From assembly GCA_014872815.1 (NCBI GenBank), contig WKFK01000008.1, positions 178,534 to 242,533 of the forward strand: DNA of 64,000 nucleotides, written 5' to 3'. This DNA comes from Paracoccaceae bacterium (GTDB taxonomy: Bacteria; Pseudomonadota; Alphaproteobacteria; Rhodobacterales; Rhodobacteraceae). Of this stretch, positions 1 to 8,834 are shown one piece after another. The notes beneath the pieces are model-generated. The model was not told where the DNA came from. It ran no database searches and was given only the letters and a program-made list of their open reading frames with translations. Numbering within the stretch: the first letter of the stretch is position 1; each line of letters starts with the position of its first letter. The translations under genes and the position numbers were made by a program.

Positions 1-657
1 AGCCCGGTGGCCGAGGAGACCGAAAACCGCGGTGTGGTGAGTGGCGCGCGTGTTGAGAAGACGGTTTATGTGGTGGAAGGCGGCGCGGCCGGCGCGCTGC
101 CTGAGGTGCGTTTGCAGTGGTTCAATCTGAAGAGCGGCAAAGTGGAAGAGGCCGTGGCTGAGGCCGTCGAGGTGCAAGCGGATGCGCCGATTTTGGCACC
201 GAGTGCAGAGCCGTTGGATGTTGAAAAGGTCGTGCGCTGGGGCGCGGCTTTGGTGGCGCTGTTACTTGCTGCATGGGCTTTTGTGCGCTGGGGGCTGCCG
301 GTTTTGCGAAGGACTTGGGGCAGAGCGCAGGAGCGGCGGTTGCAGAGTGCGGGCTATGCCTACGGATTGCTGAAACAGGCGATGCAGAAACGGGATCTGA
401 GTCTCTCCAAACAGGCCTATTTGCGTTGGGCGCGGAAGGTGCCGCTTGCCGGACAAGAGACTGAGAAAGCGATTGAAGAAGCCTTCTTGCAGATTGGCGC
501 GGCGCGGTTTGGCACTGGCCGCGTGACCGAGGAAGCGCAGGCTTGGGCGAACCTCAAAACACTCTGCCATAGAAAACACCGCGAAACCCGCTATCGTCGC
601 GACACGAAGACTCCGGATTTGCCACCGCTCAATCCGGTCTCCACGCATCAGAACTGA
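1..657 (+). CDS. BatD-like membrane protein, C-terminal part (truncated by window edge)
   Basis: The frame is open to the first base, so the gene begins upstream. What is visible is the last of the periplasmic region (VEKTVYVVEGG, LPEVRLQWFNLKSGK), one membrane segment (about 75-97, ALVALLLAAWAFVRW) and a cytoplasmic helical tail of about 110 residues. A final beta domain ending in a phrase like VRLQWFN, one TM helix and a helical tail is the layout of BatD/oxygen-tolerance proteins of MoxR-Bat loci. Those are thought to help maturation or stress protection of envelope proteins, usually beside MoxR and von Willebrand A-domain proteins, which would lie upstream outside the window. Only 11 bp separate it from the multiheme cytochrome gene, so the two are probably co-transcribed. 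The family call is moderate because the diagnostic N-terminal repeats are missing. Confidence 0.6.
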   Translation, partial: SPVAEETENRGVVSGARVEKTVYVVEGGAAGALPEVRLQWFNLKSGKVEEAVAEAVEVQADAPILAPSAEPLDVEKVVRWGAALVALLLAAWAFVRWGLPVLRRTWGRAQERRLQSAGYAYGLLKQAMQKRDLSLSKQAYLRWARKVPLAGQETEKAIEEAFLQIGAARFGTGRVTEEAQAWANLKTLCHRKHRETRYRRDTKTPDLPPLNPVSTHQN

Positions 658-668
658 AAGACAGCTGT

Positions 669-2606
669 ATGACATTTAAGACTTTTTTTGGCATGGCCCT
701 GGCGTGTGTGATGCTGGGTACTGCCGGAGGTGCGCAGACGCCACATGGCGCTGGCGTGCCGGACTATGTTGGCTCAGAGGCCTGTCGGGATTGTCATTCA
801 GACGCCTATGACGCGTGGAAAACCTCGCACCATGGCGAGGCCTGGCGGATGCCCGGTGAGGACAGTTTTGTTGGGGCTTTTGAAGGTGAAAGCTTTGAAC
901 ATGACGGTATGCGTGCGACCTTTGACAGAGATGGCGACGCCTATGTGGTGACGGTGCGCGAGAAGGATGGCGTGGAAGCGCGTTATGAGATGCATTCCGT
1001 GGGTGGGGTGCACCCGCTTGAACATCCTATCCTGTCGACTGGCAAGGGGCGGCTGCAGAGCTTTGATGTGGTCTGGGATGTGGAGCAGCAGAGGTGGTAT
1101 CACCTTTATCCAGATCAGGATTTGCCGCCCGAAGATGCGTTTCACTGGACCGGTGTTTACAAGAATTGGAACAGCCGCTGTGCCGAATGCCACGCCACGG
1201 GGTTTGAGAAGAATTACGACTTTCAGACAAAGCGATACGCCAGCCAGCAGGTTGAGATTGGCGTGGGCTGTGAGGCGTGTCATGGGCCGGGGGCGGCACA
1301 TTTGACCATTGTTGAGGGGGCCAAGCCGGAGGGCTTTGCGGTGGCGTTGGATGACTGGGGCTTTACGGCGACGATGTCGGAGCCTGTCGCTGCAATGGAA
1401 CAATGCGCGGGTTGCCATGCGCGGCGCGAGGGGTTTGGCAACGGCAATCCGCTGCCGGGAGCGGCTTTTGCGGACAACTACAACCTCGCGATGCTGCGGC
1501 CGGGGTTATACCATGCGGACGGGCAGATTTTGGATGAGGTTTATGTTTACGGCTCCTTCCTGCAGTCCAAGATGTCCCAAAAGGGAGTGACCTGCGCCAA
1601 TTGCCATGAGCCGCATTCGGCAGAGGTTGTGGCCGAAGGCAACGCGGTCTGTACGCAGTGTCACTCGCCAGCAGGTAACCCAGAGTTCGAAAGCCTGCGC
1701 TTGGCGGACTACGAGGATGTTGCGCACACCAACCACCCCGTGGGCACCGAGGCAGCGCAATGTGTGAGCTGTCATATGGTGGACAAGGTCTACATGGGCA
1801 CCGATCCGCGGCGTGACCACAGCTTCCGCGTGCCGCGTCCCGATCTCAGTGACGCGCTGGACAGCCCGAATGCCTGCATCACCTGTCATGACGACAAAAC
1901 GAACGAGTGGGCGGCAGGTAATGTGCGCGCGTGGTTCCCCGACGGACGTTGGCAGGAGCCGCATTACGGCGAGGTTCTTGCGAAAGGGCGCGCCGATCCG
2001 CGGGCCGCGGCGGGGGAGTTGATGGGGTTGGCGCAGGATGAGACGCAGCCGAATTTGGTACGCGCGACGGCCTTGTGGCTCCTGGGGCCGGGGGCGACAA
2101 CGCTGGATCTGGAGGAACTGGGCGCGTTTTTGCAAAATGACGACCCGCTAATCCGGGTGGGAGCGTTGAATGCACTGCGTGCCCGCGCAGTGGTCGCCAC
2201 GGCGCCGTATTTGCTGCAAGGGTTGAATGACGAGGTGCGGGCGGTGCGTCTTGCCGCAGCGCGGGCGATCATGAGCCAGCGGCCGGATCGCTTGCCGGAC
2301 AACCTGCGGGCGGAGTTGGGGCAAGCCTATCGCGAATTTGGCACGGTGATGCAGAACCAGATGGATTTTGCCGAGGCGCATTTGCAGGTTGCTGGCTATT
2401 CAATGGTATCGGGCAACATTCCGTCGGCCATCGCAGCCTTGTCAGAGGCGGTTCGGCTCAATCCGCAGACCCCACAGGCCTGGAGCAGTCTGATCCGCAT
2501 GACGGCGCAGGTCGAGGGGCGGCAGGCGGCGCAAAAGCGTATGCGGCAGGCGTTAGCCTACAATCCTGATGATCCGGAATTGCAGCAGTTGGCGGAGCAA
2601 TTCTGA
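669..2606 (+). CDS. Exported octaheme cytochrome c with C-terminal HEAT/TPR-like region
   Basis: A 645-residue protein with an N-terminal signal peptide (about 1-22) and eight CXXCH haem c sites: CRDCH, CAECH, CEACH, CAGCH, CANCH, CTQCH, CVSCH and CITCH, all in the first ~410 residues. Extra histidines (for example SHHGEAW, DHSFRVPRPD) could be distal haem ligands. The remaining ~230 residues have no haem sites: alanine-rich helical repeats resembling HEAT (LMGLAQDETQPNLVRATALW), then a TPR-like stretch (AIAALSEAVRLNPQTPQAW). This layout matches the cytochrome c-554-like 'multiheme c-type cytochrome/TPR' family, whose substrates are mostly unknown. It should be periplasmic, needs the Ccm system, and probably moves electrons to or from a partner held by the repeats. 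It follows the BatD-like gene by 11 bp. Confidence 0.85.
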   Translation: MTFKTFFGMALACVMLGTAGGAQTPHGAGVPDYVGSEACRDCHSDAYDAWKTSHHGEAWRMPGEDSFVGAFEGESFEHDGMRATFDRDGDAYVVTVREKDGVEARYEMHSVGGVHPLEHPILSTGKGRLQSFDVVWDVEQQRWYHLYPDQDLPPEDAFHWTGVYKNWNSRCAECHATGFEKNYDFQTKRYASQQVEIGVGCEACHGPGAAHLTIVEGAKPEGFAVALDDWGFTATMSEPVAAMEQCAGCHARREGFGNGNPLPGAAFADNYNLAMLRPGLYHADGQILDEVYVYGSFLQSKMSQKGVTCANCHEPHSAEVVAEGNAVCTQCHSPAGNPEFESLRLADYEDVAHTNHPVGTEAAQCVSCHMVDKVYMGTDPRRDHSFRVPRPDLSDALDSPNACITCHDDKTNEWAAGNVRAWFPDGRWQEPHYGEVLAKGRADPRAAAGELMGLAQDETQPNLVRATALWLLGPGATTLDLEELGAFLQNDDPLIRVGALNALRARAVVATAPYLLQGLNDEVRAVRLAAARAIMSQRPDRLPDNLRAELGQAYREFGTVMQNQMDFAEAHLQVAGYSMVSGNIPSAIAALSEAVRLNPQTPQAWSSLIRMTAQVEGRQAAQKRMRQALAYNPDDPELQQLAEQF

Positions 2607-2697
2607 CCCCGCCTGCGGCATCTGCGCCCAAACAGCCCAAAACTTGGAATTTTTCTAAGGTATTTTGGGTATGCGCCGGTTGTTTTAGGGAGGGCGG

Positions 2698-2739
2698 ATG
2701 CTTATCAGTCTGAGGCAACGAATGGGAGGGCGCCGATGA
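2698..2739 (+). CDS. Possible 13-codon leader ORF overlapping mrpA start
   Basis: An ATG preceded at good distance by GGAGGGCGG opens a 13-codon frame (MLISLRQRMGGRR) whose TGA overlaps the mrpA ATG as ATGA. The mrpA Shine-Dalgarno (GGGAGGG) lies inside this small frame. The arrangement would allow translational coupling of mrpA to an upstream leader. It could equally be chance; only conservation or ribosome profiling could decide. Confidence 0.3.
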   Translation: MLISLRQRMGGRR

Positions 2740-5612
2740 ACGACGGCAGTATTCTGGCAATAATTGCCATTTTACCTTTCCTTGGCGCATTGGCGCCGGG
2801 GGTTTTGATCCGAGCGGGGCGCAACGCCTGTGCCTCATTTACCGCCGTTCCGACAGTCTTAGCGTTGTTATTATTGGCCACTCAAGCCCCAGCGGTGATG
2901 CGGGGAGAGGTTGTCAGCACGAGTTTTGAGTGGCTGCCGCAGTTGGGGCTTTCGGCGAGCTTCTTCCTGGACGGTCTGGGATTGCTGTTTGCGGGTATGA
3001 TCCTTGGGGTTGGCCTGCTGATCATTCTGTATGCGCGGTTCTACCTTTCGGCTAAGGACCCGATGGGACAGTTCTACACCTATTTGCTGCTCTTCCAAGG
3101 CGCGATGCTGGGCATTGTTCTGTCTGACAACATCCTGCTTTTGCTGATCTTCTGGGAGTTGACCAGCCTGTCATCCTTCCTGTTGATTGGCTATTGGAAG
3201 CATCTGCCAGAAGGCCGTCAGGGCGCGCGTATGGCGCTGACCGTGACCGGCGCAGGTGGCTTGGCGATGATTGGTGGCATGCTGATCCTCGGCAATATCG
3301 TGGGCAGCTACAACCTGACCGACATTCTGGCACAGGGCGATGTGATCAAGGCGAGCGAATGGTATATGCCCGCGCTGATCCTGATCCTGATTGGGGCGTT
3401 TACGAAGTCCGCCCAGTTCCCGTTCCACTTCTGGCTGCCGCATGCGATGGCCGCGCCCACTCCGGTGTCAGCCTACCTGCATTCTGCGACCATGGTGAAA
3501 GCGGGGGTGTTTTTGATGGCGCGGATGTGGCCTGTTCTGGCGGGCACGGACCCTTGGTTCTACATCGTGGCGACAACTGGCCTGATCACGATGGTTTTGG
3601 GCGCGGTGATTGCGCTGTTCAAAGATGATCTGAAAGGCCTGTTGGCCTTTTCCACCGTGAGCCATTTGGGCCTGCTGACCATGTTGTTGGGCTTTGGCAC
3701 CAAGGCTGCGGTGATTGCTGCGGTGTTCCACATCATCAACCATCTGACCTTTAAAGCGGCGCTGTTTATGACCGCCGGCATTGTCGATCACGAGGCGCAT
3801 ACCCGAGACATTAAGCGGCTGGGCGGCTTGGCGAAGCTGATGCCGATCACGGCGATCATAGGTACCATCACGGCGCTGTCGATGGCGGGCACCATTCCGC
3901 TCAATGGGTTCATTTCCAAAGAGATGATGCTCGAAGAGGCGGTCCACACAGTGTGGTACAACAACCCTTGGATTGTGCCGGTCTTGGCGACCTTGGGCAG
4001 CTGTTTCTCTGTTGCCTATTCCTTCCGGTTTATTGTCCATGTGTTTGGCGGACCAGTGCGCGATGACTATCCGGCCACGCCACATGATCCGCCTTTTGGG
4101 CTTTATGCAGCGCCTGCGTTGCTGACGGTGCTTGTGGTCGCTATTGGCGCGATGCCGTTTTTGGCAGAGCCATTGGTGAAAGTGGCGGCTGATGCGGTGA
4201 CTGGCGAAGCGACAAAACCATATTTGAAACTGTGGCACGGGGTGACACTGGCGCTGTGGATGTCTGTGATTGCCTTTGTGGTCGGCGGGGTTTTGCTCGC
4301 CCTGCATGGCAAGCTGGATGCGATCTGGCTGCGCGCGCGGCGTCCAGAAGCCAAAGCGATCTTTGATGCGATCATGGAAAGCTGCGTGGCCTTGGCCAAA
4401 GCCTTTGCCCGCGGCACCCATAATGGCGTGATGAGCCGCTATCTCGCGTTGTTGGTGGTGGCCGCAGTTGGGGTGGGCGCACATGCCTATTTCATCGGTG
4501 GTATCAGCGCGCCAACGCGGGAGATTTTGCCGGTGCCACCGCTGGTCTGGATCGGCTGGATGTCGTTGATTGTTGCAACCTTGTTGGTCGTTACGCAGCA
4601 CCGCCGTCGCTTCCGCTCTTTGGTGTTTATCTCGATCATCGGTTTGATGATTTCGGGCGGGTTTGTGTACCTGTCCGCGCCCGACCTCGCGCTGACGCAG
4701 ATTTCGGTTGAGACCGTGACGATCATGCTGCTGCTTCTGGCGCTCTACTTCCTGCCAAAAGACACGCCAGCGGAAAGCAGCAATGGCAAGCGCCTGCGCG
4801 ATGCGGTTGTGGCGATCGCCGGAGGCGGCGCCGTCGCGGCTTTGGCGATGGCCTTCTTGACCCGGGATGTGGACAGCATTTCCGCCTATCACCTCGCCAA
4901 CTCCTACAAAGGCGGCGGTGGCACCAACGTGGTGAACGTGATCCTCGTGGATTTCCGGGGCTACGATACCTACGGCGAGATCATCGTTCTGGGCATTGCA
5001 GGCCTGACGATCTTTGCGCTGATGGACGCGCTGTTGCGGGGACCCGCGGCGAAGCGTTTGCGTGATCGGGCGTTCTCGCCAGATCGGTCGCGGGACCGTC
5101 ACCCGCTGATGATGGTTGTGGCGACCCGCGCCATGCTGCCGATCGCGGTGATGGTGGGGCTTTATATCTTCCTGCGCGGCCATAACCAGCCCGGTGGCGG
5201 CTTTGTCGCTGGTTTGGTGATCTCCATTGCCTTGTTGATGCAATATATGGCCTCAGGCTTTGCTTGGGCGCAGTTGCGACAGCGGATGGAATACCATTCG
5301 ATGATTGGTTGGGGCGTGATCATTGCCGGGTTGACCGGCGTAGGTGCGTGGCTTGCGGGCAAGCCGTTTTTGACCAGCGCCTTCGGGTATCTGCATTTCC
5401 CCCCCATTGAAGAATTTGAGTGGGCCACGGCAATGGCGTTTGACTTGGGCGTCTTCCTCGCGGTTTTGGGCGCGGTGATGCTGATGCTTTATAGCCTGTC
5501 GCGGATCGCCCGATTTGCCGGGGAAACCATCAACGTGACCCCAATGGATCACGATCCGTCTCAAGCACCGGAAGATGGCGCAGGCGCGCAAGACATGAAG
5601 GAGGGTCAATGA
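2736..5612 (+). CDS. mrpA: Mrp Na+/H+ antiporter subunit A fused to subunit B
   Basis: At 958 residues this is longer than a stand-alone MrpA (about 800), because an MrpB module is fused at the C-terminus (about 785-930, with the MrpB hallmark RGHNQPGGGFVAGLV). The NuoL-like N-terminal part shows the conserved membrane glutamate (FWELTSLSSF, about E141) and lysine (GAFTKSAQFPFHFWLP, about K224) of complex-I-type antiporter subunits. The product is the large inner-membrane subunit of a hetero-oligomeric cation/proton antiporter that exports Na+ using the proton motive force, useful in a marine or alkaline setting. It is the first gene of a six-gene operon; the next ORF begins 1 bp after its stop. 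Such fusions are known in alphaproteobacteria (PhaAB of Sinorhizobium). Confidence 0.95.
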   Translation: MNDGSILAIIAILPFLGALAPGVLIRAGRNACASFTAVPTVLALLLLATQAPAVMRGEVVSTSFEWLPQLGLSASFFLDGLGLLFAGMILGVGLLIILYARFYLSAKDPMGQFYTYLLLFQGAMLGIVLSDNILLLLIFWELTSLSSFLLIGYWKHLPEGRQGARMALTVTGAGGLAMIGGMLILGNIVGSYNLTDILAQGDVIKASEWYMPALILILIGAFTKSAQFPFHFWLPHAMAAPTPVSAYLHSATMVKAGVFLMARMWPVLAGTDPWFYIVATTGLITMVLGAVIALFKDDLKGLLAFSTVSHLGLLTMLLGFGTKAAVIAAVFHIINHLTFKAALFMTAGIVDHEAHTRDIKRLGGLAKLMPITAIIGTITALSMAGTIPLNGFISKEMMLEEAVHTVWYNNPWIVPVLATLGSCFSVAYSFRFIVHVFGGPVRDDYPATPHDPPFGLYAAPALLTVLVVAIGAMPFLAEPLVKVAADAVTGEATKPYLKLWHGVTLALWMSVIAFVVGGVLLALHGKLDAIWLRARRPEAKAIFDAIMESCVALAKAFARGTHNGVMSRYLALLVVAAVGVGAHAYFIGGISAPTREILPVPPLVWIGWMSLIVATLLVVTQHRRRFRSLVFISIIGLMISGGFVYLSAPDLALTQISVETVTIMLLLLALYFLPKDTPAESSNGKRLRDAVVAIAGGGAVAALAMAFLTRDVDSISAYHLANSYKGGGGTNVVNVILVDFRGYDTYGEIIVLGIAGLTIFALMDALLRGPAAKRLRDRAFSPDRSRDRHPLMMVVATRAMLPIAVMVGLYIFLRGHNQPGGGFVAGLVISIALLMQYMASGFAWAQLRQRMEYHSMIGWGVIIAGLTGVGAWLAGKPFLTSAFGYLHFPPIEEFEWATAMAFDLGVFLAVLGAVMLMLYSLSRIARFAGETINVTPMDHDPSQAPEDGAGAQDMKEGQ

Positions 5613-5613
5613 C

Positions 5614-5979
5614 ATGGAGATGATTGTTGCCAGTGCCATTGGCGTGCTGACGGCAGGGGGGATTTACCTGATCCTGCGCCTGCGGGCCTTTCCTGTGATC
5701 CTCGGGATGGCCTTGCTGTCTTATGCGGTGAACGTGTTCCTGTTTGCCACGGGGCGTTTGGCGGTGAACGCCCCACCTGTGCTGAACAAATATGCCGATG
5801 TCAGCTATTCTGATCCGTTGCCGCAGGCCTTGGTGCTGACCGCAATTGTGATCAGCTTTGGCATGACAGCCGTTTTGGTGATGATCGCGCTAGGTGCCTA
5901 TCTTGAGGCGGACAGCGATGAGATCAACCTGACCGAGGCGGACGACGACGCGAGTACCAGGGAAGGGCAGGGCGCATGA
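5614..5979 (+). CDS. mrpC: Mrp Na+/H+ antiporter subunit C
   Basis: A 121-residue NuoK-like protein with three membrane helices (about 4-22, 27-47 and 70-95). It has the MrpC pattern of a short TM1, the phrase VILGMALLSYAVNVFLFATG and an acidic cytoplasmic tail (LEADSDEINLTEADDD). In the Mrp complex it packs between the large A and D subunits and helps form the ion pathway. It begins one base after the mrpA stop, with GGAGGG upstream, and its stop overlaps the mrpD start (ATGA). Confidence 0.93.
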   Translation: MEMIVASAIGVLTAGGIYLILRLRAFPVILGMALLSYAVNVFLFATGRLAVNAPPVLNKYADVSYSDPLPQALVLTAIVISFGMTAVLVMIALGAYLEADSDEINLTEADDDASTREGQGA

Positions 5980-7508
5980 ACCACTGGATAATTGCTCCTG
6001 TTGTGTTGCCAGCGCTGCTGGCGCCGGTGATCGCCTTTGTGATGCGCCACGACATCAAGCTGGCGCGCTATGCGTCAGTGGCGGGTGCTGTGGCATTGGC
6101 TACGATTTCGTTGGGTCTTCTGGCGATTGTCGCGGATGGAGAGACCCACGTATACTATCTCGGCGACTGGCCCGCGCCTTTTGGCATTGTGCTGGTGCTG
6201 GATCGGTTGTCAGCAATGATGGTGTTATTGACGTCAGTTTTGGCGTTGATTGTGCTGTGGCACGCGATTGCGACTGAGTGGGACAATCGTGGACGACACT
6301 TCCACGCGCTGTTCCAATTCCAACTGATGGGTGTTTGCGGCGCCTTCCTGACCGGTGACGCGTTCAACTTGTTTGTGTTCTTCGAAGTGTTGCTGATTGC
6401 CTCCTACGGTTTGATGATCCACGGTGGTGGCAAGGTCCGGCTGAAGGCGGGTTTGCAATATGTGGTGATGAACCTCGCAGGCTCAACGCTGTTCCTGTTT
6501 GCGCTTGGCGCGCTGTATGCGTCGACCGGTACGCTGAACCTCGCGGATCTGGCCGTGAAAGTGCGGGAGCTTCCCGTGGAAGAAGCGGCCGTTTTGCGGG
6601 TGTCAGCTGTGTTGTTGCTGATGGTGTTTGCCATCAAGGCGGCGTTGTTCCCGGTGCAGTTCTGGCTGCCTGCGACCTATGCCAATGCACCTGCACCTGT
6701 GGCAGCGTTGTTTGCGATTATGACCAAAGTGGGCGCCTACGCGATCATCCGCTTTTACACGCTGGTGTTTGGGCCTGATGTGGCCGCCGTCGATGGGTTG
6801 ATCGGTAACTGGGTGATGCCAGCGGCGGTGATCACTTTGGCTGTGGGCGCAATCGGCGTATTGGGCGCACGGCGTCTGATGCCGATGCTGTCTTTTGCCG
6901 TGGTTGGGTCGATGGGCACGCTGTTGTTGGCTGTCGCCGCGTTTACGCCGGAGGCGATTGGCGCGGGGCTGTATTACCTGCTGCACTCGACCTTTGCGGC
7001 GGCGGCGCTGTTCCTGCTGGCGGATTTGGTGGTGGCACGGCGGGGCAGCGATGCTTTGTCAGCGCAACCGCCAATTTACCAGAACGGCCTGTTTGCGGCG
7101 TTCTTCTTTGTTGGGGCGATCGGCGTCACGGGGATGCCGCCATTGAGCGGGTTCCTTGGCAAGCTGCTGGTGCTTGATGGTGTGCGCGACATGCCGTGGA
7201 TGGCCACCGCTTGGGCGGCGATCCTGATTGGTTCCTTGGTGACCATCGTAGGCTTTGCGCGTGCTGGCAGCGTGGTGTTCTGGAAAGCCACAGCCTTGGC
7301 CGATCCTGAGGCGGAAGCGCCGTCCGACGCGGCACCTGTGGGTTTGAACGCATTGACCGGCGTGAGTTTGTCTTTGGCAGCATTGGTGTTGTTGGCGGCA
7401 TTTGCCGGGCCAGTGATGGGTTATCTGGAGCAGACATCGGCGCAGTTGTTTGATGTGTCGGCCTATGTCGACGCTGTGCTTGGGCAGAATGGGGAGGATC
7501 TGAAATGA
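5976..7508 (+). CDS. mrpD: Mrp Na+/H+ antiporter subunit D
   Basis: A 510-residue NuoM/N-like subunit with about 14 hydrophobic segments. The essential membrane glutamate (FNLFVFFEVLLIASYGL, about E137) and lysine (FAIKAALFPVQFWLP, about K221) are present, as is APAPVAALFAIMTKVGAYA, typical of MrpD. It is the second large antiporter-type subunit of the Mrp complex and works with MrpA. It overlaps mrpC and mrpE by four bases at each end, so translation is probably coupled along the operon. No frameshift or missing key residue was seen. Confidence 0.95.
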   Translation: MNHWIIAPVVLPALLAPVIAFVMRHDIKLARYASVAGAVALATISLGLLAIVADGETHVYYLGDWPAPFGIVLVLDRLSAMMVLLTSVLALIVLWHAIATEWDNRGRHFHALFQFQLMGVCGAFLTGDAFNLFVFFEVLLIASYGLMIHGGGKVRLKAGLQYVVMNLAGSTLFLFALGALYASTGTLNLADLAVKVRELPVEEAAVLRVSAVLLLMVFAIKAALFPVQFWLPATYANAPAPVAALFAIMTKVGAYAIIRFYTLVFGPDVAAVDGLIGNWVMPAAVITLAVGAIGVLGARRLMPMLSFAVVGSMGTLLLAVAAFTPEAIGAGLYYLLHSTFAAAALFLLADLVVARRGSDALSAQPPIYQNGLFAAFFFVGAIGVTGMPPLSGFLGKLLVLDGVRDMPWMATAWAAILIGSLVTIVGFARAGSVVFWKATALADPEAEAPSDAAPVGLNALTGVSLSLAALVLLAAFAGPVMGYLEQTSAQLFDVSAYVDAVLGQNGEDLK

Positions 7509-7993
7509 GGAAACTTCTACCACACCCTATTTTGAGCCTGACGCTTTTGGTGATTTGGCTGATGCTGGTCAACAAAGTGACGGTGGGCAACCTGCTTCTG
7601 GGGGCGATCTTTGGGGTGATTGTGCCCGTTTTGACCGCGCCCTATTGGCCGGGCCGTCCGCGCATCAAGAACTACTTCAAAGTTGTTGAATACGTGCTGG
7701 TGGTTCTTTGGGATATTGTGGTGGCCAATTTTCAGGTGGCCGCCATCATCCTGTTCAAACGGGATCGGGACATCGACTCCAAGTGGGTGACCGTGCCGTT
7801 GGAAGTCACCTCACCTGAGGCAATCACCATTCTGGCAGGGACCATCACGATGACGCCAGGCACAGTGTCCGCCATGCTATCTGCGGACGGCAGCGCCGTT
7901 TTGGTGCATTGCCTGAACTGCGAGGATCCGGAGGCTGTGCGCGACGAGATCAAGAACCGCTATGAGCGCCGGTTGAAGGAGATTTTCGCATGA
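7505..7993 (+). CDS. mrpE: Mrp Na+/H+ antiporter subunit E
   Basis: A 162-residue protein with two to three N-terminal membrane segments (HPILSLTLLVIWLMLV, NLLLGAIFGVIVPVL) and a soluble C-terminal domain. The motif AGTITMTPGTVSAMLS is characteristic of MrpE. The subunit is peripheral in the Mrp complex and is needed for assembly or stability. ATGA overlaps join it to mrpD upstream and mrpF downstream. Confidence 0.93.
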   Translation: MRKLLPHPILSLTLLVIWLMLVNKVTVGNLLLGAIFGVIVPVLTAPYWPGRPRIKNYFKVVEYVLVVLWDIVVANFQVAAIILFKRDRDIDSKWVTVPLEVTSPEAITILAGTITMTPGTVSAMLSADGSAVLVHCLNCEDPEAVRDEIKNRYERRLKEIFA

Positions 7994-8259
7994 TTGCAAT
8001 GGCTCTGAGTTTTGGTTTTGCCTGTTTTGGGCTTGGTGTGTTGCTGTGCGTCTACCGGATCGCCAAAGGTCCTACGGCTGCCGATCGCATCTTGGCGCTG
8101 GACACAATTGTGATCAACGTGATCGCGCTCTTGATCCTTTATGGCATGCACAAGGGGACGGCGATCTACTACGAAGCCTCTATGCTGGTGGCGATGGTTG
8201 GTTTTGTGTCCACGGTTGCCTACTGCCGCTTTGTGCTGCGCGGCGACATCATCGAGTAA
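7990..8259 (+). CDS. mrpF: Mrp Na+/H+ antiporter subunit F
   Basis: An 89-residue protein with three membrane helices. The family motif RIAKGPTAADRILALDTI lies between TM1 and TM2 and includes the conserved aspartate of MrpF. It is a small core subunit of the Mrp antiporter. The start overlaps the mrpE stop by four bases, and mrpG begins 11 bp after its stop behind a GGGAGAG ribosome site. Confidence 0.93.
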   Translation: MIAMALSFGFACFGLGVLLCVYRIAKGPTAADRILALDTIVINVIALLILYGMHKGTAIYYEASMLVAMVGFVSTVAYCRFVLRGDIIE

Positions 8260-8270
8260 GGGAGAGACAG

Positions 8271-8639
8271 ATGTTTGTAGAAATTCTTGTGTCCTTCTTC
8301 ATCGTGCTGGCTGGGGTGTTTGGCCTTGTGGGCAGCTTTGGGATGCTCAAGCTCAAAGACACCATGCAACGGCTGCACGCCCCCACCAAGGCGACCACGC
8401 TTGGGGTTGGTGGTGTGTTGATTGCCTCGATGCTGTACTTTCTGCTGGTGAAAGGCACTTTGTCGTTTCATGAGTTGTTGATTACGATCTTCCTGTTTTT
8501 GACCGCGCCGGTGAGTGCGCATTTTGTCGCCAAGACGTATATTCAAGCGAAGATGAAGCCAGAGGAATTGCCGGGGTCTGAGGGGGAGTTTGGCTGGGCG
8601 ATCTATGATGATCCGCCAACCTACTATGACAACGACTGA
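8271..8639 (+). CDS. mrpG: Mrp Na+/H+ antiporter subunit G
   Basis: The ORF track starts this frame 75 codons earlier, inside mrpF. The real start is the ATG at 8271, preceded by GGGAGAG, giving a 122-residue protein of normal length. Three membrane helices and the MrpG motif LKDTMQRLHAPTKATTLGVG are clear, followed by an acidic tail ending DDPPTYYDND. It is the last gene of the Mrp operon, with a strong intrinsic terminator 25 bp downstream. Confidence 0.92.
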   Translation: MFVEILVSFFIVLAGVFGLVGSFGMLKLKDTMQRLHAPTKATTLGVGGVLIASMLYFLLVKGTLSFHELLITIFLFLTAPVSAHFVAKTYIQAKMKPEELPGSEGEFGWAIYDDPPTYYDND

Positions 8640-8664
8640 TCATTGCGAAGCTTTGAAGGTTCTG

Positions 8665-8700
8665 AAAAACGCGCCCCACGTCGGCGCGTTTTTGCTTTTT
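8665..8700 (+). terminator. Intrinsic terminator of the mrp operon
   Basis: An 11-bp perfect stem (AAAAACGCGCC / GGCGCGTTTTT) with a 7-nt loop is followed by a T-rich tract just after mrpG. Confidence 0.9.
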
Positions 8701-8834
8701 TGCCAGATGCTTGGCATTTGTGGTTAACACGTTCTTGCCGCATGGGGCGGGCCATGTTTCTATGGCGTGAATTGTCATGCGATCACCGCCGTTTTCATTT
8801 GGCCTTGATCTGCAAGCTATTGGGATAAGACACC

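Noticed and set aside
3468-5243. 591-aa minus-strand ORF opposite mrpA
   Set aside because: Shadow of the antiporter gene; extreme Arg/His/Gln content and no domain.
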